A DNA stretch of 64,000 nt from contig CAWCOL010000009.1 of assembly GCA_963797175.1 (NCBI GenBank), positions 806,001 through 870,000 on the forward strand. Reading direction: 5' to 3'. How positions within the stretch are numbered: position 1 is the stretch's first letter; the number at the start of each line of letters is the position of its first letter. Of the stretch, positions 28,844-39,082 are shown piece by piece. The notes under the pieces are model-generated. The model was not told the origin of the DNA and did not search any database. It saw nothing but the letters and a program-made list of their open reading frames with translations. A program made the position numbers and the translations under genes. The stretch comes from DATLLN01 sp963797175 (GTDB lineage: Bacteria; Actinomycetota; Thermoleophilia; Gaiellales; JAICJC01).

Positions 28844-28849
28844 TGTCAA
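28821..28849 (-). promoter_or_regulatory. padR promoter, consensus -35/-10
   Basis: On the minus strand TTGACA (28849-28844), a 17-nt spacer and TATATA (28826-28821), then 7 nt to the ATG at 28813. This is a near-perfect sigma-70-type promoter giving a leaderless mRNA. The TGA of TTGACA is the stop of mug. Confidence 0.85.
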
Positions 28850-29352
28850 GCAAGGCGCCGCGCCAGGCGCGTGAACCAGCGCAGGCGGTCGACGTAGGCG
28901 ACGGCGGCGTTGGCCGGCGACGTCGAGGGCAGCACGTACAGCCACGCGCCGCCGATCCGCTGCCGCTGCAGCCCGTGGTCGGGCGAGCGCCGGCCCAGCG
29001 CGCCGGCGTACGCCTGCTTTCCGACGAAGGCGAACCCGGCGGGGTGGTGCTCGGACTCGATCCCGGCCAACCGCTCGGAGGCACCGGCGAAGTCCGTCCG
29101 CCGCAGCTCACCGCTGCCTCGCGTCACGCGCAGCGCGGCGTTGGTGATCGCGATCCCGCAGGACACCAGCTCCTGCTCCTCGGACGGGTCGAGCAGCCGC
29201 GGCGTCAGGCCGCTGTCGTGCAGCAGCCGCCAGAAGTCGTTGCGCGGGTTGGCAAAGTGGTGGCCCGCCTGCGCCGAGCGCAGCCCCGGGTTGATGCCGA
29301 CGAACACCAGGCGCACGCCCGCACCGAGGACGTCGGGAACCGCGGACTGCAT
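28846..29352 (-). CDS. mug: G/U mismatch-specific DNA glycosylase (Mug)
   Basis: 168 residues. VFVGINPGLRSAQAGHHF is the Mug/TDG active-site loop (NPG, with the asparagine in place of the UDG aspartate), and LPSTSPANA near residue 145 matches the second loop. It removes uracil or thymine from mismatches with guanine. ATG 29352 is 6 nt after TAGGGT (29359-29364), suggesting a leaderless message. Its stop codon overlaps the padR -35 box. Confidence 0.92.
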   Translation of the reverse strand: MQSAVPDVLGAGVRLVFVGINPGLRSAQAGHHFANPRNDFWRLLHDSGLTPRLLDPSEEQELVSCGIAITNAALRVTRGSGELRRTDFAGASERLAGIESEHHPAGFAFVGKQAYAGALGRRSPDHGLQRQRIGGAWLYVLPSTSPANAAVAYVDRLRWFTRLARRLA

Positions 29353-29358
29353 CGCTCT

Positions 29359-29364
29359 ACCCTA
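29359..29364 (-). promoter_or_regulatory. -10 box TAGGGT of mug
   Basis: Minus-strand TAGGGT, 6 nt upstream of ATG 29352. It follows an imperfect hairpin (about 29368-29390) that may end erpA transcription. Confidence 0.5.
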
Positions 29365-29397
29365 GAGCACTTGGTGCGAGCACCAGTGAGCGGGTGG

Positions 29398-29775
29398 CTA
29401 GCAGCCGCAGCCGGAGCCGCCGGCCGCGGCGGCGTCGCCGACGCCGTCCTTGGCCTGGAACGAGCTGCCGCAGCCGCAGGCCGCGACGACGTTCGGGTTG
29501 TTGATCTGGAAGCCGGCGCCCATCAGGCCGTCGAGGTAGTCGACGTCGGCGCCGTCCAGGTAGGGCAGGCTGGACTCGTCCACGATCACGCGGACGCCGT
29601 GGCTCTCGTAGGCGAGGTCGCCCACCTCGGGATCGGAGTCGAACCCGAGCGCGTACTGGAACCCCGAGCAGCCGCCGCCCTCGACGGCGACCCGGAGGGT
29701 CGTCAGCGACCCGTCGCCCTCGGCGGCGAGAAGCTCCTTCACCTTGATTGCAGCGCGCTCTGTCAGCGTGACCAT
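29398..29775 (-). CDS. erpA: Iron-sulfur cluster insertion protein (ErpA/HesB/A-type)
   Basis: 125 residues. The A-type scaffold signature is present: GGGCSGFQYALGF, and the C-terminal AACGCGSSF with its CxC. An extra tail carries a second GCGC. It delivers 4Fe-4S clusters to apo-proteins; the adjacent complex I needs several. ATG 29775 is preceded by a GGAAACGGAG Shine-Dalgarno. A candidate -10 box TACGAT lies at 29811-29806. It diverges from nuoA. Confidence 0.88.
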   Translation of the reverse strand: MVTLTERAAIKVKELLAAEGDGSLTTLRVAVEGGGCSGFQYALGFDSDPEVGDLAYESHGVRVIVDESSLPYLDGADVDYLDGLMGAGFQINNPNVVAACGCGSSFQAKDGVGDAAAAGGSGCGC

Positions 29776-29852
29776 CGGACTCCGTTTCCTTGCCTCTTGC
29801 TCAGTATCGTACCCAACGCCTCCGACCTGAAGCCACCCCCGTTTCGACGGGC

Positions 29853-29925
29853 GGAGTTTGTAACAGCGGATACCGCATGAACAGGCCGAAAACCCGGGCG
29901 ATCGGCGTGGCCTGCACAAACTCCC
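29853..29925. promoter_or_regulatory. Inverted 9-bp boxes between erpA and nuoA
   Basis: GGAGTTTGT (29853-29861) and its perfect complement ACAAACTCC (29917-29925) face each other 64 bp apart within the 186-bp divergent gap. They could be paired operator half-sites controlling nuo, erpA or both. The spacing is too long for a hairpin-only role. Confidence 0.45.
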
Positions 29926-29946
29926 GGGAACGGCCTGGGCCGGTGC

Positions 29947-29952
29947 TATAGT
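29947..29952 (+). promoter_or_regulatory. Candidate nuo operon -10 box TATAGT
   Basis: TATAGT is 9 nt upstream of the nuoA TTG. No convincing -35 box is seen. Confidence 0.45.
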
Positions 29953-29961
29953 CGCCTCGCG

Positions 29962-30327
29962 TTGCTAGGCCAATGGGCAGCATTCCTCGTGTTCCTCGCC
30001 TTCGCGGCGTTGATCCCGCTGTCGCTCACCTTCGCCTCGTTCACGATCGCGACACGGTCGAAGCGCCGGGCAGGCGACAAGCTGATCCCGTTCGAGTCAG
30101 GCGTGTCCACCGAGACGGTCTTCCGGGCGCACCGGTTCACGATCTCGTACTACGTCACGGCGATGCTGTTCATCATCTTTGACATCGAGACGGTGTTCCT
30201 CTACCCGCTGGCCGTGCGGCTGAATGCGCTGGGCAGGTTCGGGCTGTCCGAGCTGGTGGTGTTCGTGGCACTGCTCGCCGTCGCCTACATCTACGTGTGG
30301 CGAAAGGGGGCGCTCGAGTGGCGGTGA
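29962..30327 (+). CDS. nuoA: NADH-quinone oxidoreductase subunit A
   Basis: 121 residues, three spans. The conserved PFESGV motif and FDIETVFLYP are present; this small subunit sits at the membrane/peripheral-arm junction. Start TTG 29962 gives the usual N-terminus directly before the first span. First gene of the nuoA-N operon; its 3' end overlaps nuoB. Confidence 0.93.
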   Translation: MLGQWAAFLVFLAFAALIPLSLTFASFTIATRSKRRAGDKLIPFESGVSTETVFRAHRFTISYYVTAMLFIIFDIETVFLYPLAVRLNALGRFGLSELVVFVALLAVAYIYVWRKGALEWR

Positions 30328-30845
30328 CCCCGGTCCACATCGACGACGCCGTCCGGGCGGGCGACCTGGAGCAGTATGCGATGCTGACGACGCTCGAGAA
30401 GGCGCTGGCATGGACGTCGTCCAACTCGATCTGGCCGGCCGGCTTCGGGCTCGCCTGCTGCGCGATCGAGATGATGTCGCTGCCCTCCCCCCGCTACGAC
30501 ATCGCCCGCTTCGGCGCCGAGGTGTTCCGCTCCTCGCCCCGCCAGGCCGACCTGATGATCGTGTCCGGCCGCGTGTCCCACAAGATGGCCGCGCCGCTCC
30601 GCCAGGTCTACGACCAGATGCTGTTGCCCAAGTGGGTGATGGCGATGGGCGCGTGCTCGAGCTCCGGCGGCATGTTCGCGAACTACGCCATCCTCCAGGG
30701 CGTGGACAAGATCGTCCCGGTGGACGTCCACGTGCCCGGCTGCCCGCCGCGGCCGGAGGCTGTCGTGGACGGCCTGCTGCTGATCCAGAAGAAGATCAGG
30801 GCGGGGATCGCACCTGCCTACGACCTGGAGAAGTCGAAGGCGTGA
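30318..30845 (+). CDS. nuoB: NADH-quinone oxidoreductase subunit B
   Basis: 175 residues. The cysteines of cluster N2 are visible: GLACCAIEMM, GACSSSGG and PGCPPRPEA. N2 is the last cluster before quinone. GTG 30318 is preferred because a GGGGG stretch lies upstream; GTG 30324, overlapping the nuoA stop, is also possible. Confidence 0.96.
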   Translation: MAVTPVHIDDAVRAGDLEQYAMLTTLEKALAWTSSNSIWPAGFGLACCAIEMMSLPSPRYDIARFGAEVFRSSPRQADLMIVSGRVSHKMAAPLRQVYDQMLLPKWVMAMGACSSSGGMFANYAILQGVDKIVPVDVHVPGCPPRPEAVVDGLLLIQKKIRAGIAPAYDLEKSKA

Positions 30846-31417
30846 CCGCCGAGGAGCTCGCCCAAGAGCTCGACCAGGCGGTGCCCGGCGCGGTGGTCGC
30901 CCACGCGGACGGCATCGACATGCCGACGCTGACGATCGCCCCCGAGCGGCTGCTGGACGCGTGCCGCGAGCTGCGCGACCGCCACGGCCGCAACTTCCTC
31001 TCCGCAGTCTCGGCCGTTGACCACCTCGGCTACGGCGAGGACGTCGCCGGCTACTACGGCACCGAGCGCGGCCGCGACCTGAACAAGACGGGCAGCTGGG
31101 GCGCCCCGCAGACCGCGGCCGCGCCGGCGGCGCGGTTCAAGGTCGTCTACCACCTGGCCCGGGTCGCCACCGGAGAGCCGCCCGATCGCGTCCGCCTCCA
31201 GGTCTTCCTGAACGATGGCCAGCCCGTGGACAGCGTCGTCGGGGTCTGGCCGACGGCGGACTGGCACGAGCGCGAGCAGTACGACCTGATGGGCATCGAG
31301 TTCGCCGGCCACCCCAACCTGCGCCGGCTGCTGATGCCGAGCGACTGGGCCGGGCACCCGCTGCGCAAGGACTATCCGATCGGCGGCGAGCCGGTCCAGT
31401 TCACGGACGCCGTATGA
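30842..31417 (+). CDS. nuoC: NADH-quinone oxidoreductase subunit C (30 kDa)
   Basis: 191 residues from GTG 30842 (GTGA overlap). The 30-kDa signature EREQYDLMGIEFAGHPNLRR followed by HPLRKDYP is intact. Part of the connecting arm; not fused to NuoD here. Confidence 0.95.
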   Translation: MTAEELAQELDQAVPGAVVAHADGIDMPTLTIAPERLLDACRELRDRHGRNFLSAVSAVDHLGYGEDVAGYYGTERGRDLNKTGSWGAPQTAAAPAARFKVVYHLARVATGEPPDRVRLQVFLNDGQPVDSVVGVWPTADWHEREQYDLMGIEFAGHPNLRRLLMPSDWAGHPLRKDYPIGGEPVQFTDAV

Positions 31418-32676
31418 GCGCTACCGAGCGACCCCCCGCTCCCGTCGTGCCGCTGTTCACGCCGGCGCAGATCCCGTCCGGCGCGCCCAGCAAGATCGAC
31501 CCGCCCGACGGCGAGGACCTGATCACGATCAACTTCGGACCGAACCACCCGTCCACCCACGGCGTGCTGCGCCTGATCGTGACGCTTGACGGCGAGGTCG
31601 TCGTCGGGCTGGACGCGGACATCGGCTACGTCCACACGGGCTTCGAGAAGAACTTCGAGCAGAAGACGTACTGGAAGGGCATCCCCTACGCCCCGCGGAT
31701 GGACTACGTCGCCTTCTTCGCAAACGAGCTGGCCTACGTGGGCGCCGTCGAGCGGCTGATCGGCATCGACGTTCCGGAGCGCGCGCAGTGGATCCGCACG
31801 ATGTTCGCCGAGCTGAACCGGATCCACAGCCACCTGATCTACCTGGGCACGTCCGGCGTCGAGCTGGGCGCGATCTCCCTCTTCTTCTACTGCCTCCGCG
31901 ACCGCGACCTGGTGCTCGACCTGTTCGAGATGGTGACCGGCGTGCGCATGCACGACCGCTACCCGCAGTTCGGCGGCGTGTTCGAGGACCTGCCGAAGGG
32001 CTTCTACGCCGAGGCTCGCGCGTTCTGCAAGACGATGCCCGGCCGCATCGACGAATACGTCGACCTGGTCGCGGGCAACGCGATCTGGCGCGACCGCTAC
32101 CGCGGCGTCGGCACGATCGACGCCGACACGGCGATCGCCATGGGCCTCTCCGGGCCCAACCTGCGCGGCTCCGGCGTCGGCTACGACCTGCGCCGCGCCG
32201 ATCCCTACCTGGCGTACCCGCACCTCGAGTTCGACGTCGTCACCGGTGAGAACGGCGACGCCTACGACCGGCTGATGTGCCGGGTGCGCGAGATGTACGA
32301 GTCGGTCAAGCTGATCGAGCAGTGCCTCGACAACCTGCCGGCCGGCCCGGTGATGTCGGACGACCGCCGGTTCGTGCTGCCGCCGCGCAGCGAGCTGCAC
32401 ACATCGATGGAGTCGCTGATCCACCACTTCAAGCTCGTCACCGAGGGCTTCCGGCCGCCGCCGGGCGAGGTCTACTACGCCGTCGAGTCGCCGCGCGGGG
32501 AGTTCGGCGCCTACCTGGTGTCGGACGGCAGCCCGAAGCCGTGGCGGATCCACTTCCGCGCGCCCAGCTTCGTCAGCCTCCAGGTGACGGCGATGATGTC
32601 CCACCGCCGCTACATCGCCGACCTGATCGCGATCGTCGGGTCGCTGGACGGCGTCATGGGGGAGGCCGACCGGTGA
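31414..32676 (+). CDS. nuoD: NADH-quinone oxidoreductase subunit D (49 kDa)
   Basis: 420 residues. NFGPNHPSTHGVLRL and GYVHTGFEK mark the quinone-site subunit related to hydrogenase large chains. An N-terminal proline-rich extension of about 30 residues precedes the domain. It overlaps nuoC by 4 bp. Confidence 0.97.
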   Translation: MSATERPPAPVVPLFTPAQIPSGAPSKIDPPDGEDLITINFGPNHPSTHGVLRLIVTLDGEVVVGLDADIGYVHTGFEKNFEQKTYWKGIPYAPRMDYVAFFANELAYVGAVERLIGIDVPERAQWIRTMFAELNRIHSHLIYLGTSGVELGAISLFFYCLRDRDLVLDLFEMVTGVRMHDRYPQFGGVFEDLPKGFYAEARAFCKTMPGRIDEYVDLVAGNAIWRDRYRGVGTIDADTAIAMGLSGPNLRGSGVGYDLRRADPYLAYPHLEFDVVTGENGDAYDRLMCRVREMYESVKLIEQCLDNLPAGPVMSDDRRFVLPPRSELHTSMESLIHHFKLVTEGFRPPPGEVYYAVESPRGEFGAYLVSDGSPKPWRIHFRAPSFVSLQVTAMMSHRRYIADLIAIVGSLDGVMGEADR

Positions 32677-33229
32677 ACGATCCGGCCACCGAACAGACCC
32701 TGGCCGGCGCCCGCGAGACGCGCCCCGAGATGCCCGCGCCGATGCCCGAGCCGCCCCGCGACCGGCCGCTGCGCGACCGCATCCTGGACGTCGCCGACCT
32801 CTACCCGAGCTCCCGGTCGGCCGTGATCCCGGCCCTGCGGCTGGCCCAGGACGAGCACGGCTGGCTGCCCGAGGAGGCGTTCGCCGAGGTGGCGGACGCG
32901 CTCGACCTGACGCCCGCCTACTGCAAGTCGGTCGCCTCCTTCTACGACATGTTCCGGCTCGCCCCGGTCGGCCGCCACGAGGTGTGCGTCTGCACCAGCC
33001 TGGCCTGCACGCTGGCCGGCGCCGCCCACACGCTGCGCGCGTTCGAGCACGAGCTGGGCGTCGCGCCGGGCGAGACGACGTCCGACGGCGCGTTCACGCT
33101 GCGCACGGTGGAGTGCTACGGCGGCTGCGGCTGGGGCCCCGTGGTCGCGATCAACGAGCGCTACCACGAGCCGGTGCCGGCCGACGAGGTGGGCCCGCTG
33201 GTCGAGCGGCTGCGACGGGAGGGGGAGGG

Positions 33230-33233
<4 letters not shown>
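32673..33233 (+). CDS. nuoE: NADH-quinone oxidoreductase subunit E (24 kDa)
   Basis: 186 residues from GTG 32673. The four cysteines of cluster N1a are CTSLAC and CYGGC. An N-terminal, proline-rich stretch of about 30 residues comes first. Works with NuoF in the NADH-oxidising module. Confidence 0.95.
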
Positions 33234-34539
<1,306 letters not shown>

Positions 34540-34543
<4 letters not shown>

Positions 34544-34689
34544 GCGACTTCCGCGATGCGGTGCGGCGCGCGCGCGGCCTGGACGCGGCCGCCGACCCGG
34601 CGGACGTCGAGGCGGCCACGCCGGAGCCGCCCGAGCCCGCCGAGCCGGCCCGTGCCTGCGAGGCGCGCGACGACGAGGACGCGGGCTGA
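34540..34689 (+). CDS. Conserved-looking 49-residue ORF between nuoF and nuoG
   Basis: 49 codons, ATG 34540 overlapping the nuoF stop (ATGA) and TGA 34687-34689 sharing a base with the nuoG ATG. It starts MSDFRDAVRRARGLDAAADP and becomes acidic and proline-rich. The exact overlap at both ends is the same coupling used throughout the operon, which argues for a real gene. No family recognised; a peripheral complex I accessory or assembly peptide is possible. Confidence 0.6.
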
Positions 34690-36944
34690 TGGCGGCCACC
34701 GACACCAGCACCATCACGCTGACGATCAACGACCGCGAGATCACCGTGGCCAAGGGCCTCTCGCTGGTCGAGGCCGCGGCCGAGGCCGGGATCGAGGTGC
34801 CGGTCTTCTGCTACGAGCCACGGATCGGCCCCGCCGTCGGCGCCTGCCGCATGTGCCTGGTCGAGATCGAGGGCATGCCCAAGCTGCAGACCGCCTGCAC
34901 CACGCCGGCCGGCGACGGCATGGTCGTCCACTCGGCGTCCGACCGCGCCCGCGAGGGCCAGGACGCCGTGCTCGAGTTCCTGCTGATCAACCACCCGCTG
35001 GACTGCCCGGTCTGCGACAAGGGCGGCGAGTGCCCGCTCCAGGACCTGACGTTCCGCTACGGCCCCAGCGTCACCCGCATGACGGCGCCCAAGCGGACGC
35101 ACGACAAGCCGGTGCCGATCTCGCCGCTGATCAAGCTCGACCGCGAGCGCTGCATCCTCTGCTACCGCTGCACGCGCTTCTCGGAGAACGTCTCCGAGGA
35201 CCTCCAGCTGGTCACCGAGAACCGCGGCTGGAGCTCGGTCATCACCACCTTCGAGGGCAAGCCCTACGACGGCGAGTTCTCCGGCAACGTCACCGAGCTG
35301 TGCCCGGTCGGCGCGCTCACCTCCACCACCTACCGGTTCCGCGGCCGCCCCTGGGAGACGCAGCAGGTGCCGACCGTGTGCGGTCACTGCCCGGTCGGCT
35401 GCAACACCGCCGCCACGATTCGCGAGGGCCAGGTCGTGCGGGTGCTGTCCCGCAACCACCCCGAGGTGGACGAGGGCTGGTTGTGCGACAAGGGCCGCTA
35501 CCTGCACACCGCGCTCGAGTCGGACAACCGGATCTCGTCGGCGCTGATCCGCGGCGGCCGCGGGCTCGAGCAGGTGAACGCCACCGTCGCGCTCGACCAC
35601 GTCGCCGACCGGCTGCGGGCGACGATCGAGAAGTTCGGGCCGGGCTCCGTCGCGATCCTCGCCTCCGGTGACCAGACCAACGAGGAGGCGCACGTGTGGT
35701 CGCGGATCCAGCGCGAGGCGCTGGGCGGCGGCCCGGTCGTGTGCGGCCCCGAGGGCGGCGCGGGCTGGGCGGCGCTGCGGCCCTACGCCGCCCGGATCGC
35801 CGACATCGATTCCGCCGACGCGATCGTGGTCGCCGGCGACACCGAGCCGGTTCACCGCGTCCCCGTGATCGAGCTGCGCATCCGCCGCGCGCTGGGCCGT
35901 GGCGCCCGGCTGGTGACGGTGGGAGCGGGCGGCACGCGGATGGAGACCGCGACCGGCGCCGTGCACCTTCCGGCCGCCGCGGGCACCGCCCACGCCGAGC
36001 TGCTGCGCGGGACGCGCGAAGGCGGCGAGGTCGCGCGCGCCGCCGCCGGCGGGCGCACCGTGATCATCTGGACCGGCCGCATGAGCGAGCCCGTGGCCGC
36101 CGTGCTGGCCCACGTGGCGCACGTGCTGGACGCCTCGGTGCTGCTGACGCCGGCCAGCACCAACGAGCTCGGCTGCGCCGACAACGGCCTGGCCGGCACG
36201 ACGCCCGAGGAGGCGCTGAAGCTGGCCGAGGACGGCACCGTCAAGGCGATCGTGCTGCTCGGCTCCGACCCGGTCGGCAGCTGGCCGCGCGGCGAGCGCT
36301 GGCGCGCGGCCCTGGGGCGCTGCTTCTTCGCCCTCCAGATCGGCCTGTTCCAGGACGGCTCGACCGGCTGGGCGACCACCATCGTCCCCGCCTCGGCAAT
36401 GGTCGAGAAGGAGGGGACGCTGACGAACCTGGAGGGACGCGTGCAGCGCGTGCGCGCCGCCGCCCGTCCGCCCGAGGGCATCAGCGACGGGCTCGCCTGG
36501 GCGATCGACCTGGCCACACGGCTGGGTCTGGATGACCCCGACGCCGTGCCCGGCTCATCGGTCGCCGAGCGGGCCGAGCTGCCCGCCGAGCGCCCCGCGC
36601 GGCCGGCCGAGGCGCCGCCGGAGCCGCAGCTGGGCGCGTCCGAGCCCGCCGACGGCATCACGATGGTCGGCTACCGCCAGCTCCTGTCCGGCCCGGCCGT
36701 GGACAACGCCGAGCAGCTGCACTTCCAGCGGCGCCGCTCGATCGAGCTCTCCCACGACGACGCCCAGTCGCTGGGCGTCGCCACCGGCGACCGCGTCACC
36801 GTCACCCACGACGGGACGTCCGTGACCGGCCCGGCGCTCGTCAACCGGCGCCTGCGCACCGGCGTCGTGCGGCTGGCGACGGCCATCCCCCACGTCGGCC
36901 CGGCGTCCCTCTCGATCCCCGCCGAGGAGGAGCCGGGTGCCTGA
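34689..36944 (+). CDS. nuoG: NADH-quinone oxidoreductase subunit G (75 kDa)
   Basis: 751 residues. The N-terminal ferredoxin-like region (VPVFCYEPR, GACRMCLVEIEG) binds N1b, then the HPLDCPVCDKGGECPLQD region and CILCYRCTRF for N4/N5, and CGHCPVGC...LCDKGRY, an additional cluster motif (N7 type). The remainder is the molybdopterin-oxidoreductase-like domain, which has lost its cofactor role in complex I. Confidence 0.96.
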   Translation: MAATDTSTITLTINDREITVAKGLSLVEAAAEAGIEVPVFCYEPRIGPAVGACRMCLVEIEGMPKLQTACTTPAGDGMVVHSASDRAREGQDAVLEFLLINHPLDCPVCDKGGECPLQDLTFRYGPSVTRMTAPKRTHDKPVPISPLIKLDRERCILCYRCTRFSENVSEDLQLVTENRGWSSVITTFEGKPYDGEFSGNVTELCPVGALTSTTYRFRGRPWETQQVPTVCGHCPVGCNTAATIREGQVVRVLSRNHPEVDEGWLCDKGRYLHTALESDNRISSALIRGGRGLEQVNATVALDHVADRLRATIEKFGPGSVAILASGDQTNEEAHVWSRIQREALGGGPVVCGPEGGAGWAALRPYAARIADIDSADAIVVAGDTEPVHRVPVIELRIRRALGRGARLVTVGAGGTRMETATGAVHLPAAAGTAHAELLRGTREGGEVARAAAGGRTVIIWTGRMSEPVAAVLAHVAHVLDASVLLTPASTNELGCADNGLAGTTPEEALKLAEDGTVKAIVLLGSDPVGSWPRGERWRAALGRCFFALQIGLFQDGSTGWATTIVPASAMVEKEGTLTNLEGRVQRVRAAARPPEGISDGLAWAIDLATRLGLDDPDAVPGSSVAERAELPAERPARPAEAPPEPQLGASEPADGITMVGYRQLLSGPAVDNAEQLHFQRRRSIELSHDDAQSLGVATGDRVTVTHDGTSVTGPALVNRRLRTGVVRLATAIPHVGPASLSIPAEEEPGA

Positions 36945-37929
36945 CGGCTTCATCCTGACGGTCGTCAAGTCGCTCGTTCTGGTCAACCTGGTGATGGGCG
37001 TGTTCGCGATCCTGACCTGGGTCGAGCGGCGGCTGATCGGCCGTTTCCAGGTGCGGCTCGGCCCCAACCGCGTCGGGCCGATGGGCCTGCTCCAGCCGAT
37101 CGCCGACCTGGGCAAGCTGCTGCGCAAGGAGAGCATCGTGCCGATCGGCGGCAGCCCCTTTCTGTACGTCGCCGCGCCGGCGATCTCGCTGTTCGCCGCG
37201 CTCAGCGTGTTCGGCGCGATCCCCTTCGGCGAGCAGGCGACGATCCCGTTCACCGACTGGAAGATCTACCTCTACATCGCGAACATCAACGTCGCGCTGT
37301 TGCTGGTGTTCGCGCTCGGCTCGCTCTCGTTCTACGGCTTCCTGGTGGGCGGCTGGTCGTCCAGCTCCAAGTACTCGCTGTACGGCTCGATGCGCGCCGT
37401 CGCCCAGCTCGTCTCCTACGAGGTGGCGCTGACGATGGCCGTGATCGGCGTCGTCATGATGGCGGGGTCGATCTCGCTGACCGGCATCGTCGCCGCCCAG
37501 GACCGCGACGGGCTCTGGTACATCGTCCCCCAGTTCGTCGGCTTCTGCATCTACCTGCTGGCGTCCACCGCGGAGGTCAGCCGCATCCCATTCGACCTGC
37601 CCGAGGCGGAGGGCGAGCTGGTCGCCGGCTACCACACCGAGTACGGCGGCATGCGCTGGGCGATGTTCCAGAACGCCGAGTACGTCTCCACCATCGCGTT
37701 TTCCGCGCTGGCATCGATCCTGTTCCTGGGCGGTTACGACGGCCCGGTGCTGCCAGGGCCGGTGTGGATGCTGCTGAAGATGGCGTTCTTCATCTTCATC
37801 ATGATCTGGATCCGCTCGACGCTGCCGCGGGTGCGCTACGACCGGCTGATGGTGATCGGCTGGAAGGTGCTGATCCCGCTGGCCACCCTCAACCTGCTGG
37901 TCACCGCGGCGCTGGTGGTGTGGCTGTGA
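36937..37929 (+). CDS. nuoH: NADH-quinone oxidoreductase subunit H
   Basis: 330 residues, eight spans. RLGPNRVGPMGLLQPIADLGKLL and STAEVSRIPFDLPEAEGELVAGYHTEY are the quinone-tunnel loops. GTG start, overlapping nuoG by 8 bp. Confidence 0.97.
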   Translation: MPDGFILTVVKSLVLVNLVMGVFAILTWVERRLIGRFQVRLGPNRVGPMGLLQPIADLGKLLRKESIVPIGGSPFLYVAAPAISLFAALSVFGAIPFGEQATIPFTDWKIYLYIANINVALLLVFALGSLSFYGFLVGGWSSSSKYSLYGSMRAVAQLVSYEVALTMAVIGVVMMAGSISLTGIVAAQDRDGLWYIVPQFVGFCIYLLASTAEVSRIPFDLPEAEGELVAGYHTEYGGMRWAMFQNAEYVSTIAFSALASILFLGGYDGPVLPGPVWMLLKMAFFIFIMIWIRSTLPRVRYDRLMVIGWKVLIPLATLNLLVTAALVVWL

Positions 37930-38420
37930 GGGCCGCCGATCAGGCCAAGGGCTTCGCCGTCACCTTCCGGCACCTGTTCCGCAAGCCGGTGACGCAGCAG
38001 TACCCCGAGTACAAGCGGCCGGTCTATCCGCGCTTCCGCGGCCGGCACCGCCTGCACCGGCACGAGAACGGCCTGGAGAAGTGCGTCGGCTGCTCGCTCT
38101 GCGCCGCCGCCTGCCCAGCCGACTGCATCCGCGTCGTCGCTGCAGAGAACGACCCGGCCGGCCCCGTCTCGCCGGGTGAGCGCTACGCCCGGATCTACGA
38201 GATCAACCTGTCGCGCTGCATCTACTGCGGCTACTGCGAGATCGCCTGCCCGTTCGACGCGATCACGCTGGGCAACGACTACGAGCTGGCCGAGATGTCG
38301 CGCGAGGCGATGGTCTACACCAAGGAGATGCTGCTGGCGCCGCATCCCGAGGCGCGCCGCACCCCGGTCGCGCCGGCCGACCCGTTCGACGTGATCGGCG
38401 GCGAGGAGCCGGCCCCGTGA
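37926..38420 (+). CDS. nuoI: NADH-quinone oxidoreductase subunit I
   Basis: 164 residues from GTG 37926. Two CxxCxxC...CP ferredoxin motifs (CVGCSLCAAACP and CIYCGYCEIACP) bind N6a and N6b. The acidic C-terminal extension is of ordinary length. Confidence 0.96.
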   Translation: MRAADQAKGFAVTFRHLFRKPVTQQYPEYKRPVYPRFRGRHRLHRHENGLEKCVGCSLCAAACPADCIRVVAAENDPAGPVSPGERYARIYEINLSRCIYCGYCEIACPFDAITLGNDYELAEMSREAMVYTKEMLLAPHPEARRTPVAPADPFDVIGGEEPAP

Positions 38421-39082
38421 TCGGCGTGATCGACCTGGTGGGCGCGGACACCGCCCAGACGATCGTCTTCGCCGTCGCAACGGCCCTCGCCATCGGCTCG
38501 GCGCTCGGCGTCGTCCTCAGCGGCAACCCGTTCCGCTCCGCCCTGTGGCTGATCCTGAACCTCGTCTCGCTGGCGACCTTCTACCTGCTGCTGAGCGCCG
38601 ACTTCCTGGCCGCCGCGCAGGTGATCGTCTACGCCGGCGCGGTGATGATCATGTTCCTGTTCGTGATCGCCTACCTGGGCGGCTCGGCCGACGAGCCCGC
38701 CCGCGACACGCCGCTGTGGCAGCTGGCGGCGGCGTTGGTCGCCGGCGGCGCGCTGGTGGTCGAGGTCGTGCTGGCGATCGCCTCCCACACGTTCGGCGGA
38801 GCGCCCAAGGTGGGCGCCAACTTCGGCGGCGCCGAGTCGGTCTCGGTGCCGCTGTTCGGCCAGTACCTGCTCGGCTTCGAGGCGGCCTCCGTGGTGCTGC
38901 TGGTGGCCGCGGTGGGCGGCGTCGTGCTGGGCATGCGGCGGCCCGACCCGCGCGGGCCGGACGAGCCCGACCCGTTCGCCGACCGCGAGCGCCCTGCGCC
39001 CGACCCGGAGCTGCAGACCCTGGTGATGGGCGCCGAGACCACCTTCCCCGTGCACCACCGGCCGTCGGAGGAGCGCGGCTGA
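38417..39082 (+). CDS. nuoJ: NADH-quinone oxidoreductase subunit J
   Basis: 221 residues, five spans. ADFLAAAQVIVYAGAVMIMFLFVI is the conserved helix 3 with its pi-bulge. The C-terminal 50 residues are hydrophilic. GTG start overlapping nuoI. Confidence 0.95.
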   Translation: MIGVIDLVGADTAQTIVFAVATALAIGSALGVVLSGNPFRSALWLILNLVSLATFYLLLSADFLAAAQVIVYAGAVMIMFLFVIAYLGGSADEPARDTPLWQLAAALVAGGALVVEVVLAIASHTFGGAPKVGANFGGAESVSVPLFGQYLLGFEAASVVLLVAAVGGVVLGMRRPDPRGPDEPDPFADRERPAPDPELQTLVMGAETTFPVHHRPSEERG

